Shown here in pieces: positions 37,501-48,875 of a stretch of 57,789 nt of DNA. This DNA is from Paramecium octaurelia. Lineage: Eukaryota; Ciliophora; Oligohymenophorea; Peniculida; Parameciidae. The notes beneath the pieces are model-generated. The model had not been told where the DNA came from and searched no databases. It saw only the letters and a list, made by a program, of their open reading frames with translations. Numbering within the stretch: the first letter of the stretch is position 1; each line of letters begins with the position of its first letter. The DNA is taken from assembly GCA_905182995.1 (NCBI GenBank), contig CAJJDP010000119.1, forward strand, positions 47,410 to 105,198, written 5' to 3'. The position numbers and the translations under genes were made by a program.

Positions 37501-38299
37501 TATCACAGCCTCCTTTATTTTTGAAATTAGCATCATAATAATAGTATTATAAATTTGCTGCAGAACATATTCTGCATACACCACTACAAGTATAAGATAT
37601 GATAGCGTTTAGCTAGAATTGTAATAATATTACTAGAAAAGTAGAATTAGCATTTGAGAAGGAGTGGAAAATTAGTAAGCGATTTATGAAGGCCCAAGAA
37701 TATTAATAAGAAGAAACAGCACAAGAATTGGGATCATAAATTATAGGATTATGAGATTATCTACAAACACACTCTAGCCTGATTCAAAATCATATTTCGA
37801 AAACTAAAAGCTTTTCTATCATAACAATTCTTGTTTATTTTACTTAAGCAAATTCAATACATTATTTGTCTAAATAAACATTAAAACTAGTACGACAGGT
37901 ATGTGAAACACAATAACTTAGGAAAATCTATACCTCTTAAAAGAAAAAGTAAATTAATTAGAAGAGCAATATAGCAGAATCTCAATACTAATAGAATTAT
38001 TTTGCTCTTTAGTTATAATAAACTGCTTCCGTAATCAATTATATATTAAAAAACGCATTTAGAATTTACAATAAGCATTATATAGAAGACCAATCATGAG
38101 TGTTGGGAATAGCCAATAAGCAGTATTAACCTTCTAAAGAAGTCATTATGCTTTTCAATCCATATTATTAGTTAAAATTGTTATAAAATTGATAACCTGA
38201 ATCTCACTTTTTATAGTTATCTGAGATTTGTCTTTGATATATTTTATTAAAAAAATAAAACAAGGACAACCTTATTTTCTATCTTTAGTTTGTACCTGA

Positions 38300-38860
38300 A
38301 AATATACAGGACCTTATCTTTTGAAATCAAAAGCTATATCAAAAAGAAAAAAGGGATTGAAATCATTTTACTTATTAAAGAAAGCTTTAATTAAAATTGA
38401 GCTCATTTTATTCTATTAAAAATATAGTTTGGGTTGAAAATAAATCATTTTTTTTCTTGTAAATAACAGATTTAGCAAAGTTTTAGAATTGATTGCTTAC
38501 CATAATTTGACGATGGGTCACCAATAATTATTAAATAATGGAAATGATTTTTCAAATCATGTAAGGTTATGATTCATAAGGAATAATTAGTAAAGCCTAA
38601 TTTAAAGATAACTGAAACAACTTTTTGGAAAAGACCTACTGATGATGAAGATTTAATTAATTTTAGGATATGAGATAAAGTACATGCAAAACTTAGCAAA
38701 TAAACTATGAAAAAAGAAAGGGAGTAATCCTTCAAAATCAATTTAAGGCAACCAAATTATAAAGTATCTGACCAATTTGTATTGTTTGGAAAAATGAAAC
38801 ACTCATAAATGGTTTCTTAAATAATAATGAATCTACTCTTCCTAAACTCCTCTTAATTAA
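38300..38860 (+). pseudogene. Decayed gene fragment, family unknown
   Basis: Protein-like stretches in different frames include SFRIDCLPQFDDGSP near 38480, LKITETTFWKRPTDDEDL near 38605 and KINLRQPNYKVSDQFV near 38740. They are separated by TGAs and frame changes. The order and amino-acid variety suggest a decayed gene running rightwards. It ends before the minus-strand LINE remnant. Confidence 0.35.
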
Positions 38861-38989
38861 ATTTAATGTTGAAAATATTGTTTGTTTGTTTTTTATTATC
38901 CTTTGGTATGGTTCATATTCTTATTTTATTAGTCTTTATATTCATCTGTAATAGATTCCATTTACTCTTGCACATTTTAAACTTTGTTG

Positions 38990-41390
38990 TTTTTTTAAGT
39001 AACAACTTACTCGCCACTTCAATAATTTCTAGTATCTTCTCTGTCTTGTCGACCCACCTCTCAGCTTCTCCCAAGAGGTGGTCAAAAGGTTGGCTAAAGT
39101 CATATTCTTACCATATGTTTTACACTTTCTCCAACTATGTTTGAACAGCTCAAAGAAGTCATATTCCTGATTCTTCCGATATTTTTAAAGGATTAGCTCT
39201 CCTTTCTCTATCATTATTCGATTTTCTATTCTTCCAATTGACTTCTCGTTACTTTCATCTTCATTAATTTCCCACAAATATTCAATTTTATTTTTACAAA
39301 TATCTAAGAGTCGGTTTCATTTTTCTCTATCTTTTCCTAACGGTTGAATTGGAAATCCCTTTAATAATCCATAAGAAACCATACAATAGAAATAAAAGTA
39401 AACTTGTTTCCAATATAATCCTGCTTATTCTAGTCCCTTATATGAGTATAGATGTATTCTAAAAATTTCAGCTAGGATTTGCCCTCCTCAAGTATTCATT
39501 TTATTTGTAAGTTAAATTCAATTTATCCAATTAGATTATAAATTATCATAGGGAACCCTGTTTCTAGCCTTAACGCTCTTTTAAAGGAGATTCTTTTATT
39601 AAATTACCATTGAATTATCATGGTTTTTTCTAAATCCATATTGCAAGATTAAAATATTTTATTAGAGGCAGGACATACAATATCCAGAGTTTTGTCAGAA
39701 TTCTGAATGGCAGTATTTTTCTTACCAACGATAATTAAGTAGATTTTTGCATAGCAGATTTTTTTGTGATTTCCATTTGATTCTTCAAGTTTCCCCTCAC
39801 TTTAATCAATATTCCTAGATCTTAAACTTTTACAGTCTTTGATATAAATATCCTCCAACCTCTTATATTATTTGAGATGTATTTAGTCTTTTTGAGGTTT
39901 CCTTTCAGGATCCAGAGAGTTAGCTATTTCAATAAATATTTATGCTCAAATTAGCAATAATAACAACCTCATTAACATAAGCAGTATATCAATGGCCTCA
40001 AGTAGCTTCTTTTTCTATCCTTACTTTTGTGGAAGTTTTCCACTTCTTCTCATATTCTGGTTTTCCTATGATTAATTATATAATCAAAAAATATGTTGAA
40101 GAAAAATGGGCTTAATGAAGAACCTTAATAAACTCCATTTTTAGATCTCACTGTCTCCTTAGTTATTGGATCATACACATACAAGTTATGGTACACATCT
40201 AAGTGGAAATCTCTGCTCTCACTAAATATTCCTTTCTGCTCAATCATTTTATATAGTACTTATCTGTCAATTGATTAATAGGCATTTTATAAGTAAAAGA
40301 TCATAGTATTTTTTTTCCTTTTTAGTCTAGATAAAGGTTTGCCATTTAGTATTTTTTTTCCTAGTTTTCAAATAAATTCGATTTACAAGGGATCATTGAA
40401 GTTACTATTGATCTCTTTCAAAGTTGGCATGCAGCTCCATCCCATGCATTTTATCAAATGGTTCTGAACCATTATCGGTCTCATATCACCAAGTTATACT
40501 ATTTTAGGAGCTACTTCGTTCAACTGAATAAACCTCTACTCCAAATAGTATTTATTTAATTTCCATTTATCCACGTCAAAAATTTCATGTCTATTTCTTC
40601 TTGTTCTAAGTATTGTCTTTCATAATCATTCTCGCAGTTGTGAAACACATGAATTCATAAGAAATGGCTTTATTGTGCCATTCTATGTATTCAAGTTATC
40701 TTGCTAGGTTTCCCTGAATTCTTATTTCTTTAAGCTAAACTTTTTCTTCATTAATATATTCCCAGTTTAGTGTATTTGCATTTTTCAAGGTGTGTTTTAG
40801 TATTTTCTAATACTATTATAACACCCTCTACTTTTTTCATTTTCTCAATGAATTGATGTAATATCTCTTTGTATATAGTTTAATAGTGATCATTCTCTTC
40901 TAAAATATGTATTATTCCTCTATATCTTGATTTATCTAGGTTAATATGGTGGATGAATTTATGAAATCCTACTTTCTATTTCCAACATTTGATATTTAAA
41001 TTCCTCGTCTATCTAAAACGTAATCTAACAAGTCGATTATTCTTATTTTCCAGATCTAAATGCTTTTATGTAAGAAACCATTTACCAAATCTTGAGTTCA
41101 TCTATTTTTTCCTTTGATGATTTCTTCATCGATCTTATGCTCTTCCTTTCTTTCTTAAACCTGATAAACTAATCCTTAAACCAATTTTATTTCATTCCTT
41201 TGACTTTCAGTTTAAATCTATTAGAGATATATATCTATTAAATGATCCTACTTCTTTTCATTTACTTCAATGAACTTCTTCCTCATTTAACATTATCTTT
41301 ATATCCTTCCAATCATTCTATATTTCATCTATCTCTTTCTATATCTCAAAATATTTTAAAGTATTTGAAGTCTGCACCAAAGAGGCATTT
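38990..41390 (-). mobile_element. LINE-like retrotransposon, reverse-transcriptase half (dead)
   Basis: Read leftwards. A Lys/Glu-rich linker (about 41390-41000) is followed by VQLGDMRPIMVQNHLIKC near 40480, a degraded catalytic motif A (TFIQTKKEKKYYD) near 40330, NGVYQGSSLSPFFFNIFFD near 40135 (motif B), and YTAYVNEVVIIAN near 39985 in place of the Y-x-D-D motif C. A C-terminal region holds FNKRISFKRALRLETGFP near 39570 and FFELFKHSWRKCKTYGKN near 39140. TGAs and frameshifts are frequent. With both motif C aspartates replaced (Asn, Glu), the enzyme cannot have worked. No endonuclease domain precedes it. The family is non-LTR, and the element may be related to the fragment at 19740. Confidence 0.8.
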
Positions 41391-42456
41391 TGTTGGCAAT
41401 TACAATTAGATTCTATGTCATCTATTTAATCTTTCAATCAAATTATATCTTAAGTATTGTTAGGATCTACAATAGAAAGAAATTAATAAAAAGCATGGGA
41501 TTAGACAAATTCTTCAATATATTATTTTTATCAGATTGCAGATCAAAATATTTGCATTTTCAACTTCTAAATTAGAGCATCAACTATTTCATCAATCTAA
41601 GACTATAACGCGCTTCATAATACGATTTAATTTTCAATTACACGATTATCCTTGAAAATTAATATTAAACGAACTTGTTAATTCAATATAATCTTTTTAA
41701 TATGGAAAGAATAATTTTCGATCATTTAATTGATTATAAAATCCAAATTATTATGACCTCTCCTTTATTTTAAAAAGCTTACAATATTCAATTCCGATTT
41801 ACTAAGAAAAAATACTTCAAATGATAGCCCTCCTCTGAATCTTCATCAAGAGACATCAAATTTAAGATTCGTTTGATGTGAAATTAAATAAGGAATAAAA
41901 AGTCATTCTTCAATTTTAGATATTTATTAAGTGCTTGTATTGATAATCATATTAATAATTATCATAACTTTAAAAATTAAAGTATTCATATCTGAGTTAA
42001 TTTATTCATATATGGGAAAAATATAACCATAATATTAAGCATCATAAACAATCCCTTTTATTATTTCGCATAATTTATTAATTATTTTTCAACCTTTAGA
42101 AGATCTTATTTTTAATGATCAGTAATTCTAATTAGGCTTAATTACACTCATCTATTTCCAATAAAATATTGATTTTATCAATAACCCAAAAGGCAGAAAA
42201 CTTTATCTTCTTAAAGAAATATCCTACAGGATGTAAAAACGAATATAGAATTATGAACACTCATTTGCTTTAATGAATATCAGTTTTATAATAATTCATA
42301 AATTTTGTACGCTTACTCTTAAATAAATATTAAATTGCAAAATAATCAGGAGAATGTTCATAAATTTTAGATCATTTTTCAAAAACAAATTTATTCCCTT
42401 GTTGTTTTTATCCCAAAAAAATTGATTAATTTTTAATTTTGAAATATTTAAATATG
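41391..42456. other. No recognised gene
   Basis: AT-rich DNA between the LINE remnant and the intact WD40 gene. It could contain the lost 5' part of the LINE, but no endonuclease motif was found. Confidence 0.5.
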
Positions 42457-43759
42457 TCATAATTCTTAATATTTTCTAATCTAATATTCTGTTGAATTAT
42501 CATCCCAAGTGATCAGATACTACCCATCATCAGTCATATATCCATATGTCTCACTAATTCCAAAAGTCAATAGATTACTAGATTATAAACTCAGCATTTG
42601 ATTTGATCTTTATTAAATTCACATTTGAACCATTTTTATTTACAAGGATACTTTTTGATTTTATATATTATTAAGGAAAGAAACAGCAATCTTAACCACC
42701 TTTTACAGGAATATCCTTTGTTTTGATAAACTATTTATTAGCACTACTCATCTCATAAATATCCATGTACTCTTTCGCAAAAGGTTAGAATGTGAATTTA
42801 TTATTATCTATAAAGCATAATCGAAGTCCTTTTATTTCAACTGTAATCTTTTATTTAACAGTCTATTATTTATTCTATTCTGATTGTTCCATTACCAATA
42901 TCAACTTATCTTGTCCACAAGAAATCAATTTATTTTATGATTCATTCAAACTTAATGCATATACTCTAGAATTATAATCAGTGATTGTCTATGAACACAA
43001 CCATTGATTCTACTTCCACCAAAATTTAATTGTCTCATCATCACTACCAGATATAATAAGATCTTCATTATCATTAATTATTAAACAATAGATAGTATCA
43101 GTATGTCCATTTAATTTTTATTAACAAATCCATGAATTATTTTCATATCTTCCCCAAATAATTATCTAATTATCATCACTCCCAGATATAAAGTGATCCG
43201 ATTTCTTCATGAAATTCAAAGTTTTAACATATTAAGTATGTTCATTTAAAAGTTAAACTTATTTCAAGTTTCCTTACTTAAATTCGAACACTTTAATTTA
43301 ACTGTCACATCCAGTAACCAATATTGAACAATCTTTATTAACAGCAATTGCACAATAATATTCATTTTATTTAATTGAGGCCTATTATATTAATTAATAA
43401 GTAAATGGTTTAACATTTAGTTGTTCGTTGCTTTTTTATTGATTTTGACTATAAGTTTTGATTAAAGGACTCATGTCTGAAATTATTTTTTATGAGAAAT
43501 CATCATTTTCAAATTGAACTAAAAAAAAAATATTAGAATTGAGTTTTGATAAATCTGATGATACTTAAAATGGTATTATGTTTATCAAATTACACTTATC
43601 ATTCAACAATTCATCAAGTTATGCATCAATTCTGTTGAATGATCCCTATTAATACTAATTAAATTATCAATTTACCTCTACTTCTTACTATAAATTTACT
43701 AAGATTGCTTGTGTTTTACTCTTTTATTCTTATTCAATCTAATTTGCTTTTCTCTCCAT
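42457..43759 (-). CDS. WD40-repeat protein, apparently intact
   Basis: The ATG is at 43759-43757 and the TGA at 42459-42457. Introns are 43655-43675 (21 nt) and 42554-42578 (25 nt), both GT-AG. Removing them leaves 1257 nt, exactly 419 codons, with no internal TGA. The second intron contains an in-frame TGA, so retention would truncate the protein. The N-terminal half is Gln/Lys/Asn-rich. WD40 units follow with DCSILVTGCDSQIKVFEF, HFISGSDDNQIIIWG and LIISGSDDETIKFWW, and the end (YLITWDDNSTEYQIRKY) is like the last blade of a propeller. The call as a beta-propeller protein is firm. The cellular role is unknown; ciliates have many such paralogues. Confidence 0.88.
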
Positions 43760-44498
43760 TTTAAATATTTTAATAAGTAAAATTTAACACATTTTACTCA
43801 TTGCAATTCTAATATAATCTAATTCTATTGAAATTTATATTATAATTATACACAAATATCAAAATAATTTAGGAACAATTTTATTTTATATTAATTAAAA
43901 ATTTTGTCATCAAAAAATACAGATTTATCATCCATGTTATTCCTTTTAATTGAAGTGAATTCTTTGCAAATATTAGATTTAGTTATTATATTTGTGAATA
44001 AAATCTAGAAAGAAAATTTAAAACGAAGTCATTTAAATAACCTACTTGCTAAATAAGTATCTGGAATACTTTTTAAATGAAATATCACTTAAATCCCAAT
44101 TTCTTTAACTATTATTCATATTACATCACTTTTTTCGAAATTGAAACTTCTTCAATTAAATAATCTGAAAATTTCTAACACTGTAACTTTCCAGTCTTTA
44201 TTTCCTAATTTTTGTTATATTAACAAATTCAACTCTTTTTACAATATGCTTTGAGTTTACTCAAAAAATCATCTTTATGGTTAAGAAGCCAATTACCATT
44301 TGAGATCTGTTTTTTGAAAACCCTATGAAAATGAGATAGAATAGAAAAGAAAATCTCAAAAATAATTAAAATTATTAGAAACTAAGATTACATTCTAATC
44401 TATTTTATTTGGTATGAATATAATTTAAGCTGTATTTTAGGATTAATAATACTGATATATTGAGTTATTAAGTAGAATCAATTAATAATTTTATTAGT
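43760..44498. other. Intergenic, very AT-rich
   Basis: About 15% GC in the sampled line. This is the upstream region of the minus-strand WD40 gene. No defined promoter motif was recognised. Confidence 0.5.
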
Positions 44499-45445
44499 AA
44501 GGCCTCCTCTAGGCTTCATCGAAATAAGCCTCCCCAATAGCTGCACAAATAAATTCCCCCTAATTACATTCGTCAAGCTCACCCTGAACAAACCCAAAAT
44601 CATGGTTTTTGAATCTAGAATTCACTTTGGACTGTCCTACCCAGGATATCATTAACTGAGAGTTGATCCAAGCATGAAATTATTGGAAAGCTAATTTAAT
44701 GACTCATATCTACTTAAGGCCTAATTAATTAAAGATTCTCGAAGAATTTGTTTAGCAGAGTGTATTAAAATTATAAGCTGTACCAATATAAATGAATAAA
44801 TTTTTAGTATTTATGATAAGGTTATCTCTAGGGTGTCATCTCCTTAGATAAAACAAAAGATCTATATTAAAAAGAAAATGAATGTGTCCTAGAATGTTTA
44901 GAATTTACATAGTATTGGAAATCTATAAGAGAGATAATTAAAGATCAAAATTGGCAAAAATTATCATATATCTGAAGCATTAATGGTTTAATAAAGGGAA
45001 TAATATTTAGGATTAAATATCTAATTCTTTATTACATGAAAACATACTAATAAGGATTACAGAATTATCTTGTGGAAAAAGGAAAGAAATTAATTCTAAT
45101 TATTCGTTTAAATTTTAATAAATTATCAAACCTTTATAAAAATCACAAAATAGTGTGATATTTATGGCTAACTGTTAGGATTAGTATTAAAACCTATAAA
45201 ACGAGCAACTTTAATCAGCCACTCTCTTAACATAAAAAAAGCTTCTATAGCTCAGTTTGGGTTATCTGACTAAGGTAGATAATAGGATCAACCGTATCAA
45301 TAATAGGCTATTTCCACTTTTTAGTATACTCCACTGTAGTTTTGATGACTTATGTTATAATTAATTGGAAACACCAAAGTAATTACTTGATGGTTATATT
45401 TCTATCTTACGAGAGTTTATTACATAAAATTAAAAGCAATGTTGA
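44499..45445 (+). pseudogene. Decayed gene, family unknown
   Basis: Three successive frames give convincing protein text. The first (from 44499) contains HKQIPPNYIRQAHPEQT and ends at a TGA after HGF. The second (44611-45039) begins ESRIHFGLSYPGYHQL. The third (45122-45445) contains LHCSFDDLCYNQLETPKQ. The first shift lies at a run of five Ts and could be a base-call error. The stretch after 45439 (MLIFFSLTQFKDYNLG) continues in yet another frame. No domain is recognised. It is either a gene with errors and unseen introns, or a pseudogene. Confidence 0.4.
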
Positions 45446-45669
45446 TATTTTTTTCATTGACTCAATTTAAAGATTATAATTTAGGAATTTCCTACAACAC
45501 TTTGGATTTAATAACATATATAGTCTATAAATATGCTGAAATTAAATTTACAAATAAAAATATGAAATTTTGCAATTTAAATAAAATAACATTTCATTCA
45601 ACCATTTCTTTTCATGAAGTTTTAATCATTCTTAGTAGAAGCATAAGTGAAATCTCTAATATTATTTAA

Positions 45670-46273
45670 AGTCTATAAAATTTAACCACCCTTAATCAGA
45701 TGATTTAAATTTAAATGCTGTTGCAAGTTGTTTGTCAATTGTCTTATTGAATAAATTTTGCATGAAGTTGTGGAAGAACCATATTATTGACTATGCATTT
45801 GTCTAATATATTTAATTAATTAATAATTGAAATTACAAATTATAAGATAACGATAATCTAAATTTGCTTAGAATCTTCTGATATAATATGCGAATTTAAA
45901 TTCATTTCAAGACACACTCAAGTTAATGTAATTAGTAATTTAATGGGATTGATTGGTAATTGGTAATTGTTTTAATGTTATGTGTATCGCATTACAGCTC
46001 AGTGGTAAATAATTATAAAAGCTTCAATACTGAAAATATTTTCACTGATTGTTATACTTCTATAAAATTAACTGATTTATAGATAATGTCAATATTAACG
46101 TAAAAGAATCGAATTGGTAAGGATAATATCATTTTAATTCAGATAAAGAGATTGGACCAGATGATCCAGTGTTAAATTTCATAAACATTTCTTTAGAACC
46201 ATAGAGTTTTGATTTTTATTAAACTGAATGAAATTGACATATTTCAAGGAAAACCAATTTTTTGACTTCTTCA
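45670..46273. other. No recognised gene
   Basis: AT-rich, with short open frames on both strands and no motif seen. Confidence 0.5.
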
Positions 46274-47064
46274 TCATCCTGAAACCTTGATAAGGTTGAT
46301 TTCCCAAACTCTCTTTGTGGATATAATGATAATAAGAATGATGATGTAAATAATGTGTTCATAGGTTTTTCTATTTTGATCCTTCTTTTGATATGGTTCG
46401 CTTTCGGAATTAACTAATTTCCTAACTCGGATCGCAATCTTCTACATAGATTCCCTCGTGGATTTCTGCTCTGAGCAATAGTACTTAAATTCTACGTTTT
46501 AACTGTAGTCTAAAATTTCTTCCATTTTCTCCAGCCAGTTGCCCGCTTCTTCAAAACGATGATACATAAGATGGTTAAGCATCATGTTCTTACCCTGAGT
46601 CTAGCATTTCCTCCAACCATGTTTAAAAGGCTCGAAGAATTCGTATCTTGGAATATTCCGGATGATCTGTGGGTAGATTCGTTTCTGCAATGTTTCCTTA
46701 AGTTTATCATTAATATTTTTCTACAACTCCTCCATCTTACTTAAAGTCCTTTTCCAGGTTTTTGAGGGCTTCCTGATAAAAGTAGAAAGGTCTCAAGAAT
46801 GAGGTTCAATTATTCTTCTAAGAAGTTCTAGTCTTCTAGGATCGCCTCAACCATATCATTGATTTACTTGTTTTCCAGATGTCCTCTGAATAAAATTCAA
46901 ATCAACGTTTCACGAATAAGGACGTCTTCAATTGGTTTCTGATATACTTGTTTTTCCCTAAAATCAAACTCCAAACCTTCCACAATATAATCTATTAGGT
47001 TTTGGGGAGGCTCCTGTTCAGTCCAAACATTCTTGTAAAGGAATTCCTTTTAATTATCTGCCAT
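46274..47064 (-). pseudogene. FKHGWRKC-domain protein, broken
   Basis: An ATG at 47064 begins MADNQKEFLYKNVWTEQ and runs to an in-frame TGA at 46899-46897. The same frame continues in coding style (ILFRGHLENKQINDMVEA). A frame change then leads to a clean stretch from the ATG at 46735 to TGA 46276-46274 (153 residues), with RYEFFEPFKHGWRKC, KNMMLNHLMYHRFEEAGNW and a hydrophobic Ile run near the end. The middle part matches the end of the LINE fragment at 38990-39200 (EYDFFELFKHSWRKC). It may be a LINE-encoded C-terminal domain, or an independent repeated gene beside it. The function is unknown. Confidence 0.55.
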
Positions 47065-47205
47065 TAGATAAAGACACATTCATTTAATTTTCTAGTTGTA
47101 AATTGTATTGAATTACTGTATTCATCAAAATAATAACTTAAATGACAATTTTGTCAATATTTTAATAATCTAAATTCAAATATAAATTTATGAAGGAATT
47201 GGACC

Positions 47206-47300
47206 TCATTTTTTAGTTTTTGATGGAGGAGGTGGATGAGGAAGAAGTGGATTTAGATTTGGAGGCGGTGGAGGTGGAATTGAACGGAGAGATGCATCTA
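47206..47300 (-). pseudogene. Possible Pro-rich C-terminus
   Basis: Read on the minus strand, one frame gives RSIPPPPPPNLNPLLPHP, PPPSKTKK and then TGA at 47208-47206. On the plus strand the same DNA is Gly-rich but broken by a TGA. Poly-Pro runs of this sort occur in formin FH1 and other SH3- or profilin-binding tails. The gene upstream of it (47300 and beyond) cannot be followed. No more than a fragment is supported. Confidence 0.3.
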
Positions 47301-47347
47301 GTTAAATCTAAAAAGTGTTGATAAAATATTATTTCATTACTTTGTAT

Positions 47348-48873
47348 TAAGCGTAGGAAATTAAACAATTTTTTGGAAAATTAAGAAAAAAAAAATGTGA
47401 TTCTTGCGAAGTCGCGTATGAATTTTTAAGTTAGAGATTACTCAATCAAGTAATTCCAAGTGCAAATGCTGCAAAGTAATGGAGAAGCAGCAAATTATAC
47501 ATAATATTTATTATTAAAAATGAGAAGAGCCAAATATAAATCATGAATAATTTCATGTTTATGAATTTTGACCACTGCTATTCAGACATCACCAATGCAA
47601 TTAATTTTGCTTAACCTTTAAAAAGGACTTCAATTTAGAAAAGTATTAACTTAATTATACCAAAATTGACCAAAGCAATTGAAAGAAAGAAAGCTATTGA
47701 TATAATCAATTAATTGTTGAACGTACTCAATCTTTTAAGTAAAAACATTCAAGTACATAACACTTTAAAAAAGTAGAAAGGAAAAATCTAGAACAAATAT
47801 TGTATACACTTTAACATTCGATTAAAGAAAAATGATTGTAGAGTTACTTGGGATAAACTCCTTCTTAAGTTTGATACTATAGTATCAGATTAAAAATAAT
47901 AAAATAAACAGAGCAAATAAAAATTACAAGAAATCAATAGGAATGATTAACTTCATTGTAATCAAATAGAATACTCTTCAATGCAAAAATATTTCTTTCT
48001 GCATTTAGGTAACAATTTTCGAAACAAAAATTATCAATATCTTATTATCGAAGGATTTTTAATTCATTTAATGTAAGATATAGAATTCCTTCTCTAAACC
48101 ATTTCTTTAATAAAAATGGAAATAGAGATAAAATGAAGAAATTTATTTCATTAATATATGGTTCTATTCATAGAATTACAAGTTAATCTTTTGATTCATC
48201 TTCTTTTGGAAATATTTCAAAACCTTGTCATAAATAATGGCATCTATTAATAACTTCAAAGAAACAACTCAAACTCTGAATATTTAATTGTAACATTAGG
48301 TGAAGTCGACTTTTTATATTAATAATTGTTTTCTGGTACTAGGAAAAGCTATATTTTTCAGAGCTTTCTGAGAGGTTCTTCGCTAAGCCTAAATTAATCA
48401 TAAAAACCAGCCTTTCGTTTTTTGGCTTTTGATAATTGTAGTATCCATAAATTCTCTATATTAATGAATTTACTTGTACAAATTCCTTGCATCTTCACGC
48501 CAGCTCATAGACCTGAGTTTAATGCTATTTAAAAAGATGTTTGGATGGATTAAAAGAAAGCTAGTTAATTCTTAACCAAGTATCTCATCATAGTTTATTT
48601 ATTAAATGTATTTAATAACAAATCAAATAACGGTTCATTTACAAAAATAAGAGAAATTCTAGATGGATTTGATTATATTGCAATATGTAAAATTAGTAAA
48701 TTGCAAGCAATTCAATTTAAATTAAAAATAAAACTTAATAGCATTATGGATATTATTGATCATCAAAGTAATGTTAATGAAATGAGTTGTGAAATAATAT
48801 CTGCTAAATAATTATTAGATTAACTCAAAAGATTATGTAGAATCAGTTTAACAGATAGCCAATTTATCACAAT
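47348..48873. repeat. Direct duplicate, copy 1 (contig overlap)
   Basis: Matches 48948-50473 at a constant offset of 1600 with no difference noticed. It stops exactly at the N (48874). The pattern fits two overlapping contigs placed side by side instead of merged. The left boundary, at the TAA of 47348, is not at a contig end, so the upstream sequences truly differ there. Confidence 0.9.
47351..48873 (+). pseudogene. DDE transposase (copy 1, cut by contig end)
   Basis: Same reading frame and lesions as 48876-50525, where the fuller copy is described. Here the frame also remains open upstream of 47348 into different sequence, through the Gly-rich stretch as far as a TGA near 47236. The internal TGA is at 48134 and the DNCSIHK motif at 48431. 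The copy ends at the N at 48874. Confidence 0.7.
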
Positions 48874-48874
48874 N
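48874..48874. other. Single N joining overlapping contigs
   Basis: The sequence before it (47348-48873) recurs after it (48948-50473). The join therefore represents a negative gap, not missing sequence. Confidence 0.85.
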
Positions 48875-48875
48875 G

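Larger units (their letters stand above)
22813..37800. other. Higher-GC block without intact genes
   Basis: Six sampled 60-base lines give 30-37% GC, against 15-20% in sampled AT-rich spacers such as 13561 and 43801. The block reaches GC typical of ciliate coding DNA, yet frames on both strands are cut by TGA, and no intact gene, transposon motif or tandem repeat was found. Long ciliate-code open frames exist (about 25590-26170 plus, 31553-32116 plus, 36480-35945 minus) but are within chance. Cys-rich remnants at 29128 and 31481 are listed separately. I infer heavily decayed coding DNA, perhaps large Cys-rich surface-protein genes. Confidence 0.5.

Noticed and set aside
45242..45312. tRNA-like stretch with a TAGCTCAGTTTGG box A
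   Set aside because: The acceptor stem does not pair, the D and T stems are poor, and the B box does not fit GGTTCRANNCC.
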